Assembly: GCA_017516965.1 (NCBI GenBank)
Contig: JAFXAP010000004.1
Location: 62,001-126,000 of the forward strand
DNA length: 64,000 bases
Direction of reading: 5' to 3'
Origin: Clostridia bacterium
GTDB taxonomy: Bacteria; Bacillota; Clostridia; Oscillospirales; Acutalibacteraceae
The notes under the pieces were generated by a model, which was not told where the DNA came from, ran no database searches, and was given only the letters and a program-made list of their open reading frames with translations. Below, in pieces: positions 51,058-59,178 of the stretch (position 1 is its first letter; every line of letters starts with the position of its first letter). Both the position numbers and the translations under genes were made by a program.

Positions 51058-52050
51058 TTATAGCGCAATAGAATCTATTTCTTTAAGCTCTTGCTCAGTA
51101 AAGGTGAGATTTTCGGTCATTTTAAGATTTTCGGTTATCTGATCCGGTTTTGATGCGCCGATTAGAACGCTTGTTATTCCCTTATGTGCATATATCCACG
51201 AAAGCGCCATTTGTGCAAGGGTTTGACCTCGACGCTCGGCTATATCGTTTAACTTGCTTATTTTATCAAGCATTTCTATCGAGAGCGCGCGTTCATTTAA
51301 AAATCTACCGTCGGTCTTAACTCGACTATCTTCAGGAATACCTTTTAGATATCGGTTGCTAAGCAGTCCTTGAGCTAAGGGGCTAAAAATTATCATACCC
51401 TTTTTGCTTTCGATTGCCTGGTCTAAAATACCGTTTTTCTCAATTGTTCTGTCAAGAATTGAATATCTATTTTGATTTATAACAAACGGGCAGTGAAGCT
51501 CGTTTAAAATTTCAACCGCTTTTTTCATTGTTTCACCATCGTAGTTAGAAAGCCCCACATACAGCGCCTTACCGCTTTTTACAATGCTGTCAAGCGCCCA
51601 CATTGTTTCATACAAGGGAGTGTCAGGGTCCATTCGGTGATGATAAAAAACATCAACGTAGTCAAGCCCCATACGTTTAAGACTTTGGTCAATACTTGCA
51701 GTCAAATACTTTTTACTGCCAAAGTCACCATAGGGACCGGGCCACATATAGTAACCCGCTTTGGTGCTTATAATCATCTGGTCGCGATACTGCTTCATAT
51801 GATTTGCAAGAATTTTACCAAAATTAGTTTCTGCGGCGCCAGCAGGTGGGCCGTAGTTGTTTGCAAGGTCAAAATGAGTAATACCGTTATCAAATGCGGT
51901 AAAGCACATCTGACACATATTATCAAAGTCGGCGTTATCGCCAAAATTATGCCAAAGACCAAGTGATACGGCAGGGAGCTTTAGTCCGCTTTCGCCGCAC
52001 TTACGGTATGGTGTTGTATCGTATCTTTTATCATTTGCAGTATATTTCAT
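51058..52050 (-). CDS. Aldo/keto reductase (YghZ-like)
   Basis: A 330-residue AKR. The catalytic set is visible: Asp in HFDLANNYGP with Tyr near residue 65, Lys in ISTKAGYY near 96, and His in DVFYHHRMD near 137. LKLPAVSLGLWHNFGD and KAGYYMWPGPYGDFGSKKYL place it near the YghZ (L-glyceraldehyde 3-phosphate reductase) group. It uses NADPH to reduce aldehydes such as methylglyoxal. It is a single-gene unit with a strong promoter at 52091-52119. Confidence 0.9.
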   Translation of the reverse strand: MKYTANDKRYDTTPYRKCGESGLKLPAVSLGLWHNFGDNADFDNMCQMCFTAFDNGITHFDLANNYGPPAGAAETNFGKILANHMKQYRDQMIISTKAGYYMWPGPYGDFGSKKYLTASIDQSLKRMGLDYVDVFYHHRMDPDTPLYETMWALDSIVKSGKALYVGLSNYDGETMKKAVEILNELHCPFVINQNRYSILDRTIEKNGILDQAIESKKGMIIFSPLAQGLLSNRYLKGIPEDSRVKTDGRFLNERALSIEMLDKISKLNDIAERRGQTLAQMALSWIYAHKGITSVLIGASKPDQITENLKMTENLTFTEQELKEIDSIAL

Positions 52051-52090
52051 AATTTTCTCCCTTTCTTTACACGGTGGAGTCTGTAAACTT

Positions 52091-52119
52091 ATTATATCTT
52101 ATATACGTGTACGCGTCAA
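52091..52119 (-). promoter_or_regulatory. Sigma-A promoter of the aldo/keto reductase gene
   Basis: Minus strand TTGACG (52114-52119), 17-bp spacer, TATAAT (52091-52096). Confidence 0.75.
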
Positions 52120-52256
52120 TCTAAAATAAGTTGCAAATTAAAACTTGACATATAGTTTTGTATCATTGCTTTTTTACTTAAAACCAACTATAATTTAATT
52201 GTACTGCAACCTTTTTATAGTTTAAAAAGTATTATAGGTGAAAGGGAGTGTATGAA

Positions 52257-52697
52257 ATGAAGAGAATTATTTTAGTTTTTATTTCTTTGGTGCTAATGTT
52301 TGCCCTTTGTGCGTGTAATTCCACCGAGGGTAATTTGTCTGTAGCCTCAAGCAATCATACACATCAAGTAGCGCTAAAAGAACAAACGGTTTCTAACCCC
52401 GTTGCAGGTTACTGTGGCAACACACAAACAACTATATATTTTGACAATGATAAAAGCTATAAGTTTTGGGGTGGCGAGTCGGTTACAATGACCGATATTC
52501 TTATAAACCTTAACTATGAAAAAAGCAAACTTTGTAAATGCTTACCCGAATATACGGTTGATACCGAGTTTGGCACAGGTTATGGCATAAATATTACCGA
52601 AGGTTATGCGCGTTGCGATAAGGGTCAGGCAGACCTTACGCAAGAACAGGTTGATAAGTTAAAAGATATAATCCTCTGGGCAAAAGATAAAGTTTAA
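52257..52697 (+). CDS. Hypothetical lipoprotein
   Basis: A 146-residue secreted lipoprotein. The signal peptide ends with LMFALCAC, lipidated at about Cys20. The mature part has YCGNTQTTIYFDNDKSYKFWGGESVT and four further Cys residues (YCGN, KCLP and ARCD regions), which may pair. I do not recognise the family. The ATG at 52257 follows AAAGGGAG. A second lipoprotein gene starts 14 bases later, so they form an operon. Confidence 0.7.
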   Translation: MKRIILVFISLVLMFALCACNSTEGNLSVASSNHTHQVALKEQTVSNPVAGYCGNTQTTIYFDNDKSYKFWGGESVTMTDILINLNYEKSKLCKCLPEYTVDTEFGTGYGINITEGYARCDKGQADLTQEQVDKLKDIILWAKDKV

Positions 52698-52711
52698 TGT
52701 GAGGTGTTTTT

Positions 52712-53164
52712 ATGAAAAATAAATTATACAACATATTAATTATAGCAGTGCTTGTGGTTGCCATTCTTTTAACGCTCTCAGCGTGTTCGTTACAAAAAAA
52801 TAAGCTTTATGATATCAATCGTGAACCATATACAAATAATTCTATAAAGTTTGTTACAGAGAAAGAAAAATATTCTGCTGATGACACCGTTATTCGATAT
52901 AGCGTAACAAATATCAGTGATGAAGAAAGCGGTATTAATTCAGATAGTAACTGTTTTGAACTGCACAAATTAGTTGACGGCAAGTGGAAACGCGTAGGAA
53001 CAAAAATTGACCATTTTTGGACCGATGCAGCGCTGATATTAATGCCAAATCAAACCGAAACACGTGAAATAAAACTTGATGATTATTTTCATTTGCCTTT
53101 AGAGAACGGCAAATATAGAATTGCAGTAGAAGGTCTTGTTTCAAACACGTTTGAAATATCTTGA
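52712..53164 (+). CDS. Hypothetical lipoprotein with Ig-like fold
   Basis: A 150-residue lipoprotein; the signal ends LLTLSAC, lipidated at about Cys25. The mature domain has the pattern of a bacterial Ig-like beta sandwich: FVTEKEKYSADDTVIRYSVTN, then the WKRVG and LPLENGKYRIAVEG strands. Similar domains occur in surface proteins of Firmicutes. It follows another lipoprotein gene with GAGGTG between them. A bidirectional terminator follows. No function can be assigned. Confidence 0.7.
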   Translation: MKNKLYNILIIAVLVVAILLTLSACSLQKNKLYDINREPYTNNSIKFVTEKEKYSADDTVIRYSVTNISDEESGINSDSNCFELHKLVDGKWKRVGTKIDHFWTDAALILMPNQTETREIKLDDYFHLPLENGKYRIAVEGLVSNTFEIS

Positions 53165-53173
53165 TAATAAACA

Positions 53174-53206
53174 AAAACAGCCTATTATTATGTCATAGGC
53201 TGTTTT
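53174..53206. terminator. Bidirectional terminator
   Basis: AAAACAGCCTAT / ATAGGCTGTTTT, perfect 12-bp stem with a 9-nt loop. Confidence 0.88.
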
Positions 53207-53216
53207 GATATTTATA

Positions 53217-53747
53217 TTAATTATTTATGCCGTATGTATTGGTTAGCGGGTCTTTAAATAGCGGTATTTGTGGTGTGGCAAAGGTGAACACCACAAACAA
53301 CACACCAATTAAGCATATTGTCAAAAAAGCAAACCACGGCCTTTTACAGCGCAAATTATTTTTATAAAATAGCCACGTTTCTATAAGGAATGCTACCGCC
53401 GCTGAGATGAAAAATATGGTTATATTAAGCCAATCGGGTGATTTACCAAACACACCATTATAGGTGTAAAAAAGCACAGGAATCATAATAAGACCTGTTA
53501 AAATTCCAATAAATTTAATGCACCAATAGTTTTCATACTCTTTAAAATATCTGCTTTGCACTAGTGCAAAAATAAGCAAAGGAAAATATAGCAGTTTCAT
53601 ATGTTCCCAGGTTGATTCATTAACGCCTGAAAATGCTGCTGTCAGCAGGCTCTTGTTTGTCCAGTCATATAAAAAGTGCAATATAGTGCCGCCAAGTGAA
53701 GACAAAGCAAACCCCGAAAACTGCCAAAGCAAAAGATTTTGTTTCAT
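53217..53747 (-). CDS. DUF6512 family membrane protein
   Basis: A 176-residue protein with about five membrane helices. NESTWEHMKLLYFPLLI near residue 43 is the feature by which I recognise the DUF6512 family. It has no signal peptide other than the first helix. It is a single gene between a terminator and the ECF sigma region. The function is unknown. Confidence 0.7.
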   Translation of the reverse strand: MKQNLLLWQFSGFALSSLGGTILHFLYDWTNKSLLTAAFSGVNESTWEHMKLLYFPLLIFALVQSRYFKEYENYWCIKFIGILTGLIMIPVLFYTYNGVFGKSPDWLNITIFFISAAVAFLIETWLFYKNNLRCKRPWFAFLTICLIGVLFVVFTFATPQIPLFKDPLTNTYGINN

Positions 53748-53941
53748 AACATACCGCCTGTAATAATAGTATTAAATTTTATGCGGTGATTTATTTTTTA
53801 ATACAAAGAAAACAAAATTAATATTTATGAAAGCTTAAATATGATATAATATTTATAGAAAATACTGTGAGGTTTTTAGCAAAGATTTCGTGTAATAATT
53901 GAAAGGGCAAAACAAGGCGCCTTTTCAGAAAGGAGAAGCGC

Positions 53942-54502
53942 ATGGACAACGGTGCAAGTAGCTACCGCCGTTTCCGCGAAGATGGTGATGAAAGCGGCTT
54001 AGTAGAAATCATAAGGGATTACAAAGACGGCCTTATTCTTTATCTTAACAGTTTTGTCGGTAACATACATACAGCCGAAGAACTCGCCGAAGATTCCTTT
54101 GTGCTTCTGGGTATAAAAAAGCCAAAAGATAAGGGTAAGGGATCGTTTAAAACCTGGCTTTACACAATCGGACGGAATGTGGCAATTGATTATTTAAGAC
54201 GAAATTCTAAACGAGTTAATATATCTATAGATGATTGTACCGAGCTTGTTAGTGAGGAACAAGGTCTTGAACTTGCTTACATTAAAGAAGAAAGAAAAAT
54301 TACAGTTCACCGCGCACTCGGTAAACTCAAATCAGAATATAGACAGGTGCTGTGGCTTATTTATTTTGAAGATTTTAATACAAAACAAACGGCAGCTGTA
54401 ATGAAAAAAAGTGTGCATAGCATTGAAACCCTTGTGTATCGCGCCAGGAAGGCGCTTAAATCACAACTTGAATTGGAGGGCTTCGTTTATGAAGAACTAT
54501 AA
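53942..54502 (+). CDS. ECF-type RNA polymerase sigma factor
   Basis: A 186-residue sigma-70 family factor. Region 2 includes GSFKTWLYTIGRNVAIDYLRRN (about 74-95), and region 4 has LGKLKSEYRQVLWLIYFEDFNTKQTAAVMKK (about 123-155) with its helix-turn-helix. ECF factors direct polymerase to stress or envelope promoters. AAAGGAGAAG precedes the ATG. It overlaps the following one-helix membrane protein gene by 14 bases, typical of a sigma/anti-sigma pair. A TGATATAAT extended -10 lies at 53842-53850. Confidence 0.9.
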   Translation: MDNGASSYRRFREDGDESGLVEIIRDYKDGLILYLNSFVGNIHTAEELAEDSFVLLGIKKPKDKGKGSFKTWLYTIGRNVAIDYLRRNSKRVNISIDDCTELVSEEQGLELAYIKEERKITVHRALGKLKSEYRQVLWLIYFEDFNTKQTAAVMKKSVHSIETLVYRARKALKSQLELEGFVYEEL

Positions 54503-55094
54503 CGAAATGGCAAATGATGTTCTCCGTAGAATAGGAGAGCACGAAATAAAGCAAAGAAACAGGAGAAAAGTTATGAAAAAAGTAATAATACCTACTTTTT
54601 GTTTTTGCCTTGTGGCACTTTTGGGTATCAGCTTGTGGCAGGTGGATTTTTTTGCTAAAAAACCATCAACCCAATTAGATAATTCATCCGTAATCGGCGA
54701 ACAGGATTTAGTTGATAATAAGGATGGCTCTGGCGAAAACAATGACACAGACGGTGACTTTAGTCCAAACGGACTAGAGGCACCGCCCAGTGATTCTGAC
54801 AACTCTGCAACTTCAGAAAATAGTGATACTACAAACAGTAATGGTGTGATTGACGTTATTGGAATGGTTAAGTATGGTGGCACAAATTACGTGCAATGCA
54901 GTACGTCCGTAAAAGCTTACACCCCCGATAAATACTTGGGTGAAGCATCCGATTTTGAAGGCACTTACAAAACGTTTTTTAGCGATGTTTCGGGTGGGCT
55001 TTATATGACAAAGGAAGACCCTGACGTTTTAATGGTTGAGTTAAAAAACAGTGAATATACCGACTATGTAATTTTAAAAAAAGAGCAAGGTTAA
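54489..55094 (+). CDS. Membrane protein, probable anti-sigma factor
   Basis: A 201-residue single-pass protein. A short basic cytoplasmic head (about 1-30, EHEIKQRNRRKVMKK) precedes one helix (about 31-47). The outside part has a Ser/Asp/Asn-rich linker (about 60-115) and a terminal domain with VDVIGMVKYGGTNYVQ. The overlap with the sigma gene and this topology suggest an anti-sigma factor that releases the sigma upon an outside signal. The cytoplasmic part is too short for a known ZAS-type domain, so this is inference. The ATG at 54489 has GGAGGG upstream. Confidence 0.65.
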   Translation: MKNYNEMANDVLRRIGEHEIKQRNRRKVMKKVIIPTFCFCLVALLGISLWQVDFFAKKPSTQLDNSSVIGEQDLVDNKDGSGENNDTDGDFSPNGLEAPPSDSDNSATSENSDTTNSNGVIDVIGMVKYGGTNYVQCSTSVKAYTPDKYLGEASDFEGTYKTFFSDVSGGLYMTKEDPDVLMVELKNSEYTDYVILKKEQG

Positions 55095-55101
55095 AAAATA
55101 C

Positions 55102-55130
55102 GGTAGGTGTAAAAGCCTACCGCATTTTTT
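55102..55130 (+). terminator. Intrinsic terminator of the sigma/anti-sigma pair
   Basis: CGGTAGG / CCTACCG, 7-bp stem, 8-nt loop, then GCATTTTTT. Confidence 0.7.
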
Positions 55131-55193
55131 ATAAGTATTTATTAATAAAACAATGCCAAAATAATATTGCATCAAAATATAAGGAGCAAGCAT

Positions 55194-56174
55194 ATGTGCA
55201 CAGCAATAAGCTTTAAAAGTAACGATCATTATTTTGGCAGAAATTTAGACCTTGAATATTCTTATAATGAAACGGTCACCATCACACCGCGAAATTATGT
55301 CTTTCGGTTTCGCAAAATAGAAAAGGTAGAAAGTCATTTTGCTATGATTGGTATGGCTTATATTGCTGACGGTTATCCGCTGTATTATGATGCGACTAAT
55401 GAAATGGGGCTTAGCATTGCCGCGCTTAATTTCCCTAAAAATGCCCATTACAAACCCTTTCGTGAAGGGAAAGATAATATCACACCGTTTGAACTAATAC
55501 CTTGGATTTTGTGTAGGTGCGCTACTGTAAACGAGGCAGAAAAACTGCTAAAACGAATAAATATTTTAAATGAAAATTTTAGTGAGCAGTTGCCACTATC
55601 ACCACTGCACTGGATTATATCTGACAAAGAGCGCTCTATTACGCTTGAATCGGTAAAATCGGGTATAAATATTTATGATAACCCTGTTGGTGTGCTTACC
55701 AATAATCCAACCTTTGATTATCAGCTTTTTAATCTTAATAATTATATTTCACTTTCTAATGATGCGGCGCAAAACAAGTTTGCACAAAATAATGATTTTA
55801 AATTAGAGCAATATTCTCGCGGTATGGGCGCTATGGGTTTACCGGGGGATTTCTCATCAATGTCAAGGTTTGTAAGGGCTACGTTTGTAAAATTTAATTC
55901 GGTATTGGGCAAGAGTGAAGAAGAAAACGTAGGTCAGTTTTTCCATATATTAAAAACGGTTGAAATGCCACGCGGATGCGTTAAGGCAGGGGAAGATAAT
56001 TACGCTATTACAATATATTCCTCTTGCTGTAATACCGAACGAGGAATTTACTATTACACCACCTATGGCAACAGCCAAATTAATGCCGTGGATATGCATA
56101 AAGAAAATTTGAACAGCAACACATTAATAGCCTATCCACTAAAAAAGCAACAATTAATTATGTACCAAAACTAA
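55194..56174 (+). CDS. Choloylglycine hydrolase family protein (bile salt hydrolase-like)
   Basis: A 326-residue Ntn hydrolase. The ATG at 55194, after AAGGAGC, places the catalytic nucleophile at Cys2 (MCTAIS). FGRNLDLEYS (Arg16, Asp19), NEMGLSIAALNFP near 80, VLTNNPTFDYQL near 168 and GLPGDFSSMSRFVRATF near 217 match the conserved residues of bile salt hydrolases and penicillin V acylases. These motifs are closer to intestinal bile salt hydrolases, which split the glycine or taurine amide of conjugated bile acids in the cytoplasm. A longer frame from 55167 would bury the nucleophile. Substrate choice remains unproven. Confidence 0.85.
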   Translation: MCTAISFKSNDHYFGRNLDLEYSYNETVTITPRNYVFRFRKIEKVESHFAMIGMAYIADGYPLYYDATNEMGLSIAALNFPKNAHYKPFREGKDNITPFELIPWILCRCATVNEAEKLLKRINILNENFSEQLPLSPLHWIISDKERSITLESVKSGINIYDNPVGVLTNNPTFDYQLFNLNNYISLSNDAAQNKFAQNNDFKLEQYSRGMGAMGLPGDFSSMSRFVRATFVKFNSVLGKSEEENVGQFFHILKTVEMPRGCVKAGEDNYAITIYSSCCNTERGIYYYTTYGNSQINAVDMHKENLNSNTLIAYPLKKQQLIMYQN

Positions 56175-56301
56175 AATAAAAAAGACTGTATAAGAACTAA
56201 AACTTATATGTAATATTTTGGTAAAATTTATAATTTGTTAATTTTAAATTCATTTTTTTATGCTATATTATCGATATATAAAATTGAAAGGTCTTGAAAA
56301 A

Positions 56302-57867
56302 ATGAAGAAGATATTTGCGTGTGTTTTGTGTTTGCTTTTGCTACTTACAGGTTGTGGTGATTCAAATAAAAAGCCAGAGTTTGACGGTGTTAAAATTAAC
56401 TTCTCAGACAAAAAAATCACAGTAGATGGTAGTAAAATTACAAATGATAATACTGCTTCAGTTTATAGCGCAAATGATATTGTCTTTTATCCGGAGGGTA
56501 AAGATTTTACCTATGGCGAAGGTACCAAAGATGATGAGCATTCACAAAGTGAGGCTGATGCACATACCGTAGTACATATTACAAAACCAGGTACATATGT
56601 GTTAAGCGGTAAGCTTTCAAGTGGGCAAATAGCCGTTGACCTTGGTGACGATGCTAAAAGTGACCCAAACGCTGTGGTAACGCTTGTTTTAAACAATGCC
56701 GATATCACTTGTACTGTAGCACCTGCAGTGATATTTTATAACGTTTATGAATGTGGTGATAAAACTGAAGAAAACGCAACCAAAGACGTCGATACATCAA
56801 AAGCAGGCGCAAACGTAATAATTGCCGACGGTAGCGTAAACAATGTAACAGGCTCATATGTTGCGCGTATTTATGACCCTGAAACCGTACAGCTAAATGA
56901 CGATAAAACTGAGGTTAGTGACGCTGACAAGCTACACAAGTATGATGCCGCTTTTTATTCAAAGAGAACAATGAATGTAAGCGGTGGAGAAAAGGGTGAT
57001 GGCATCCTTAACATAAATGCTCAAAATGAAGGCTTAGACAGTGAACTGCACCTTACCATAAACGGTGGTGTTATAAACATTACATCAGGTAATGATGGTA
57101 TTAATACCAATGAAGACAACGTTTCGGTAACTACTGTAAACGGTGGCGCGCTTAATATTTTCTGCAATGGTAAAACAGGTGAGGGCGACGGAATAGACTC
57201 TAATGGTTGGCTTGTTATAAATGGTGGTATTATAACCGCACAGGCGTGCGCTACAAGTGGTGACGCAGGCATTGACTCTGACAAAGGTATCTATATAAAC
57301 GGAGGCAAGGTGATTGCGTCAGGTAATATGCTTGATAGAATTTCAGACGGCGAACAAACCTACGCAGTTTTTAATTTTGCAACCCGTCAAGTTGGAGATA
57401 GCACATATACCCTTAAAAATAAAGAAGGTAATGCGGTGGGTGAATATGCACCAACCAATGACTTTACCTATCTCTTGATAGCGGGAGATGAACTTAAAGA
57501 GGGGGATTACACCTTCTGGCAGGGCGATACTCAGCTCGCGGCAATGAGTGGCGGTAATATGGGTGAACATCCACAAATGCAGGATGGCACAACTCAGCCA
57601 CCGCAAATGCCTGATGGCGAGAATTTTGACCCAAATCAAAAGCCACAAGGTGAAAGACCTGAATTACCAAACGGAGAAATGCCACAAGGCGAAAGACCTG
57701 AATTACCAAACGGAGAAAAGCCACAGGGTGAAAGACCTGGTTTTCACGGTGGTATGGGCAATGGAGGTATGGTAGGTGGAGAATCTTTAACCACTTTTAC
57801 CATATCAAAAGGTGAAAATCAATTTGCAAACGTTGGTCCTGCGCCTACAACACAAACAGAAGAATAA
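56302..57867 (+). CDS. DUF4353 carbohydrate-binding domain lipoprotein
   Basis: A 521-residue surface lipoprotein. The signal ends LLLLLTGC, lipidated at about Cys18. The main part (about 60-400) is a right-handed beta-helix type domain rich in NGG and NADIT turns, e.g. LTINGGVINITSGNDGINTNED, as in DUF4353 proteins. The C-terminus is low complexity with Met/Pro/Gly and about 2.5 copies of a 13-residue repeat PQGERPELPNGE(M/K). Such proteins are frequent in gut Clostridia, and binding to carbohydrate is assumed from the family name only. The ATG at 56302 follows GAAAGG; an earlier ATG lacks a ribosome binding site. Confidence 0.82.
   Translation: MKKIFACVLCLLLLLTGCGDSNKKPEFDGVKINFSDKKITVDGSKITNDNTASVYSANDIVFYPEGKDFTYGEGTKDDEHSQSEADAHTVVHITKPGTYVLSGKLSSGQIAVDLGDDAKSDPNAVVTLVLNNADITCTVAPAVIFYNVYECGDKTEENATKDVDTSKAGANVIIADGSVNNVTGSYVARIYDPETVQLNDDKTEVSDADKLHKYDAAFYSKRTMNVSGGEKGDGILNINAQNEGLDSELHLTINGGVINITSGNDGINTNEDNVSVTTVNGGALNIFCNGKTGEGDGIDSNGWLVINGGIITAQACATSGDAGIDSDKGIYINGGKVIASGNMLDRISDGEQTYAVFNFATRQVGDSTYTLKNKEGNAVGEYAPTNDFTYLLIAGDELKEGDYTFWQGDTQLAAMSGGNMGEHPQMQDGTTQPPQMPDGENFDPNQKPQGERPELPNGEMPQGERPELPNGEKPQGERPGFHGGMGNGGMVGGESLTTFTISKGENQFANVGPAPTTQTEE
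57643..57738 (+). repeat. 39-bp in-frame tandem repeat
   Basis: Units begin at 57643, 57682 and 57721 (the last partial) and encode PQGERPELPNGE(M/K). Units 1 and 2 differ at one or two bases, which suggests recent duplication and possible length variation. Confidence 0.8.
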
Positions 57868-57873
57868 AATTTT

Positions 57874-57897
57874 ACCGAGCAGACTTTTCTGCTCGGT
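57874..57897 (+). terminator. Intrinsic terminator
   Basis: ACCGAGCAGA / TCTGCTCGGT, perfect 10-bp stem with a CTTT loop, then T4. Confidence 0.9.
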
Positions 57898-57976
57898 TTT
57901 TGTATTTGTTGAAAAGTTATTGTTAGTGTGATATAATTATTTTATAAATATGAAATTTTAAAAGGAGTTAACTTAT

Positions 57977-58354
57977 ATGTGGTCTTGGTGGTTTATATTT
58001 GCTTGTGATTTACTAATACCCGTTATGATGCTGGGCTTTGGCAAAATAATGCGCAAGCACGCGCCAAAAGATATAAACTATATATTCGGTTACAGAACAA
58101 CCCGTTCTATGAAAAACGATGACACCTGGAAATTTGCGTACGAATATTGCGGCCGCCTTTGGTGTAAGATAGGTATTATAATGCTTATTCCCACAGTGAT
58201 TGTACATATTCCTTTTTATAACAGCAATGAAAACACAATCGGAATGGTGGCAACTATAGTTATGACAATTCAAGTTATCGTTTTAATTGCATCAATCTTT
58301 CCAACGGAAATAGCGCTTAAAAAGAATTTTAATGATGATGGAACGAGAAAATAA
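57977..58354 (+). CDS. SdpI family membrane protein
   Basis: A 125-residue protein with about three helices. INYIFGYRTTRSMKNDDTWKFAYEYCGRLW near residue 33 is the SdpI/YhfL pattern (GYRT...N...W). In Bacillus SdpI gives immunity to the SdpC toxin; most relatives, including this one, have no toxin gene nearby. AAAAGGAG precedes the ATG. It is followed by three small genes on the same strand. Confidence 0.78.
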   Translation: MWSWWFIFACDLLIPVMMLGFGKIMRKHAPKDINYIFGYRTTRSMKNDDTWKFAYEYCGRLWCKIGIIMLIPTVIVHIPFYNSNENTIGMVATIVMTIQVIVLIASIFPTEIALKKNFNDDGTRK

Positions 58355-58375
58355 AATTTTTATGGAGGAGATATT

Positions 58376-58705
58376 ATGCCGGCTTTTATAGTTACGTTAA
58401 TTATAGGGGTTGTATGCATTGTTCTTGGTGTTATAAATATGCGTGGTAACATATCATCAATCCATTCATATCATAGACAACGTGTCTCAGAAGAAGATAG
58501 AATCCCTTTTGGAAAAGGTGTAGGTCTTGGTACCGTTATTATAGGTATTGCTATTATTATGTTTAGTGTTTTATCTACCTTAACACTTTATACCGATAAC
58601 AAAGTTTTCATTTTTGTGGGAGATGTTATTTTAATAGCAGGTATTATTATCGGGCTTATATTGAGTTTTCGAGCAATGATTAAATACAATAAGGGAATAT
58701 TTTAA
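58376..58705 (+). CDS. Small membrane protein (DUF3784-like)
   Basis: A 109-residue protein with three helices at about 2-21, 48-70 and 76-98. The loop HSYHRQRVSEEDRIPFGKGVG between the first two is polar and conserved-looking, as in DUF3784-like proteins of Clostridia. GGAGGAG precedes the ATG. It lies 21 bases after the SdpI gene. No function is known; the family assignment is tentative. Confidence 0.6.
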   Translation: MPAFIVTLIIGVVCIVLGVINMRGNISSIHSYHRQRVSEEDRIPFGKGVGLGTVIIGIAIIMFSVLSTLTLYTDNKVFIFVGDVILIAGIIIGLILSFRAMIKYNKGIF

Positions 58706-58725
58706 TCTAACGGAGGGATTTAGTA

Positions 58726-58902
58726 ATGGCTAAAGATAAAAGATTTGAAAAGGTTTATTCTCAGAGTATGGGCGCTATTGAAATTTGGGTCGATAAAGAA
58801 ACAGGTGTTAACTACCTTTACCGTCAAAGCGGTTATTCGGGTGGAATGACAGTATTACTTGACAAAGACGGCAAGCCGGTTATCAGCTCGGTGGTAGAAT
58901 AA
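58726..58902 (+). CDS. DUF6440-like small protein
   Basis: A 58-residue soluble protein beginning MAKDKRFEKVYSQ with IWVDKETGVNYLYRQSGYSGG and a LLDKDGKPVI ending, which fits the DUF6440 pattern. GGAGGG lies nine bases before the ATG. It is one of four consecutive small genes after 57977. The function is unknown. Confidence 0.7.
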   Translation: MAKDKRFEKVYSQSMGAIEIWVDKETGVNYLYRQSGYSGGMTVLLDKDGKPVISSVVE

Positions 58903-58922
58903 AAAAGGATTAGTGAACTGAT

Positions 58923-59105
58923 ATGATTAATCAATCGGAAAATGAATGGTCGTGTCTTTCACCACAAGAAAAGAAACGTCAGTTATTTTTAAGGCAGAAA
59001 AAACTGCTTGACACCTTTCTTGAAAAGGGTGCAATTACAGAAGCGCAGTACAACAAAAGTCTTGGTGATTTACGCGAACTTATGGGAATGCACGGGGTAG
59101 AATGA
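58923..59105 (+). CDS. Small SHOCT-like protein
   Basis: A 60-residue helical protein. LDTFLEKGAITEAQYNKSLGDL resembles the SHOCT helix pair (short C-terminal domain) seen at the ends of many proteins and alone in small ones. There is no membrane helix. It lies 20 bases after the DUF6440-like gene with only a weak ribosome binding site (GGATTAGTG). The function is unknown. Confidence 0.6.
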   Translation: MINQSENEWSCLSPQEKKRQLFLRQKKLLDTFLEKGAITEAQYNKSLGDLRELMGMHGVE

Positions 59106-59117
59106 TTTATATTAAAA

Positions 59118-59143
59118 AGGGGTGGCTCTAAAAAGCCACCCCT
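59118..59143. terminator. Bidirectional terminator before ktrA
   Basis: AGGGGTGGCT / AGCCACCCCT, perfect 10-bp stem with a 6-nt loop between convergent genes. Confidence 0.9.
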
Positions 59144-59178
59144 AATTTTGTATGCTTAAAACAAAGTAAAAAGAGAGA

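Noticed and set aside
55167..55193. Upstream start of the choloylglycine hydrolase
   Set aside because: Ntn hydrolases of this family need Cys at position 2; the ATG at 55194 provides it and has AAGGAG upstream.
57643..57738. CRISPR-like direct repeats
   Set aside because: The 39-bp units are contiguous, in frame and inside a lipoprotein gene, with no spacers.
57977..58354. A toxin-immunity system around the SdpI-like gene
   Set aside because: No SdpC-like toxin or SdpAB-like genes are nearby; the neighbours are small proteins with no toxin features.
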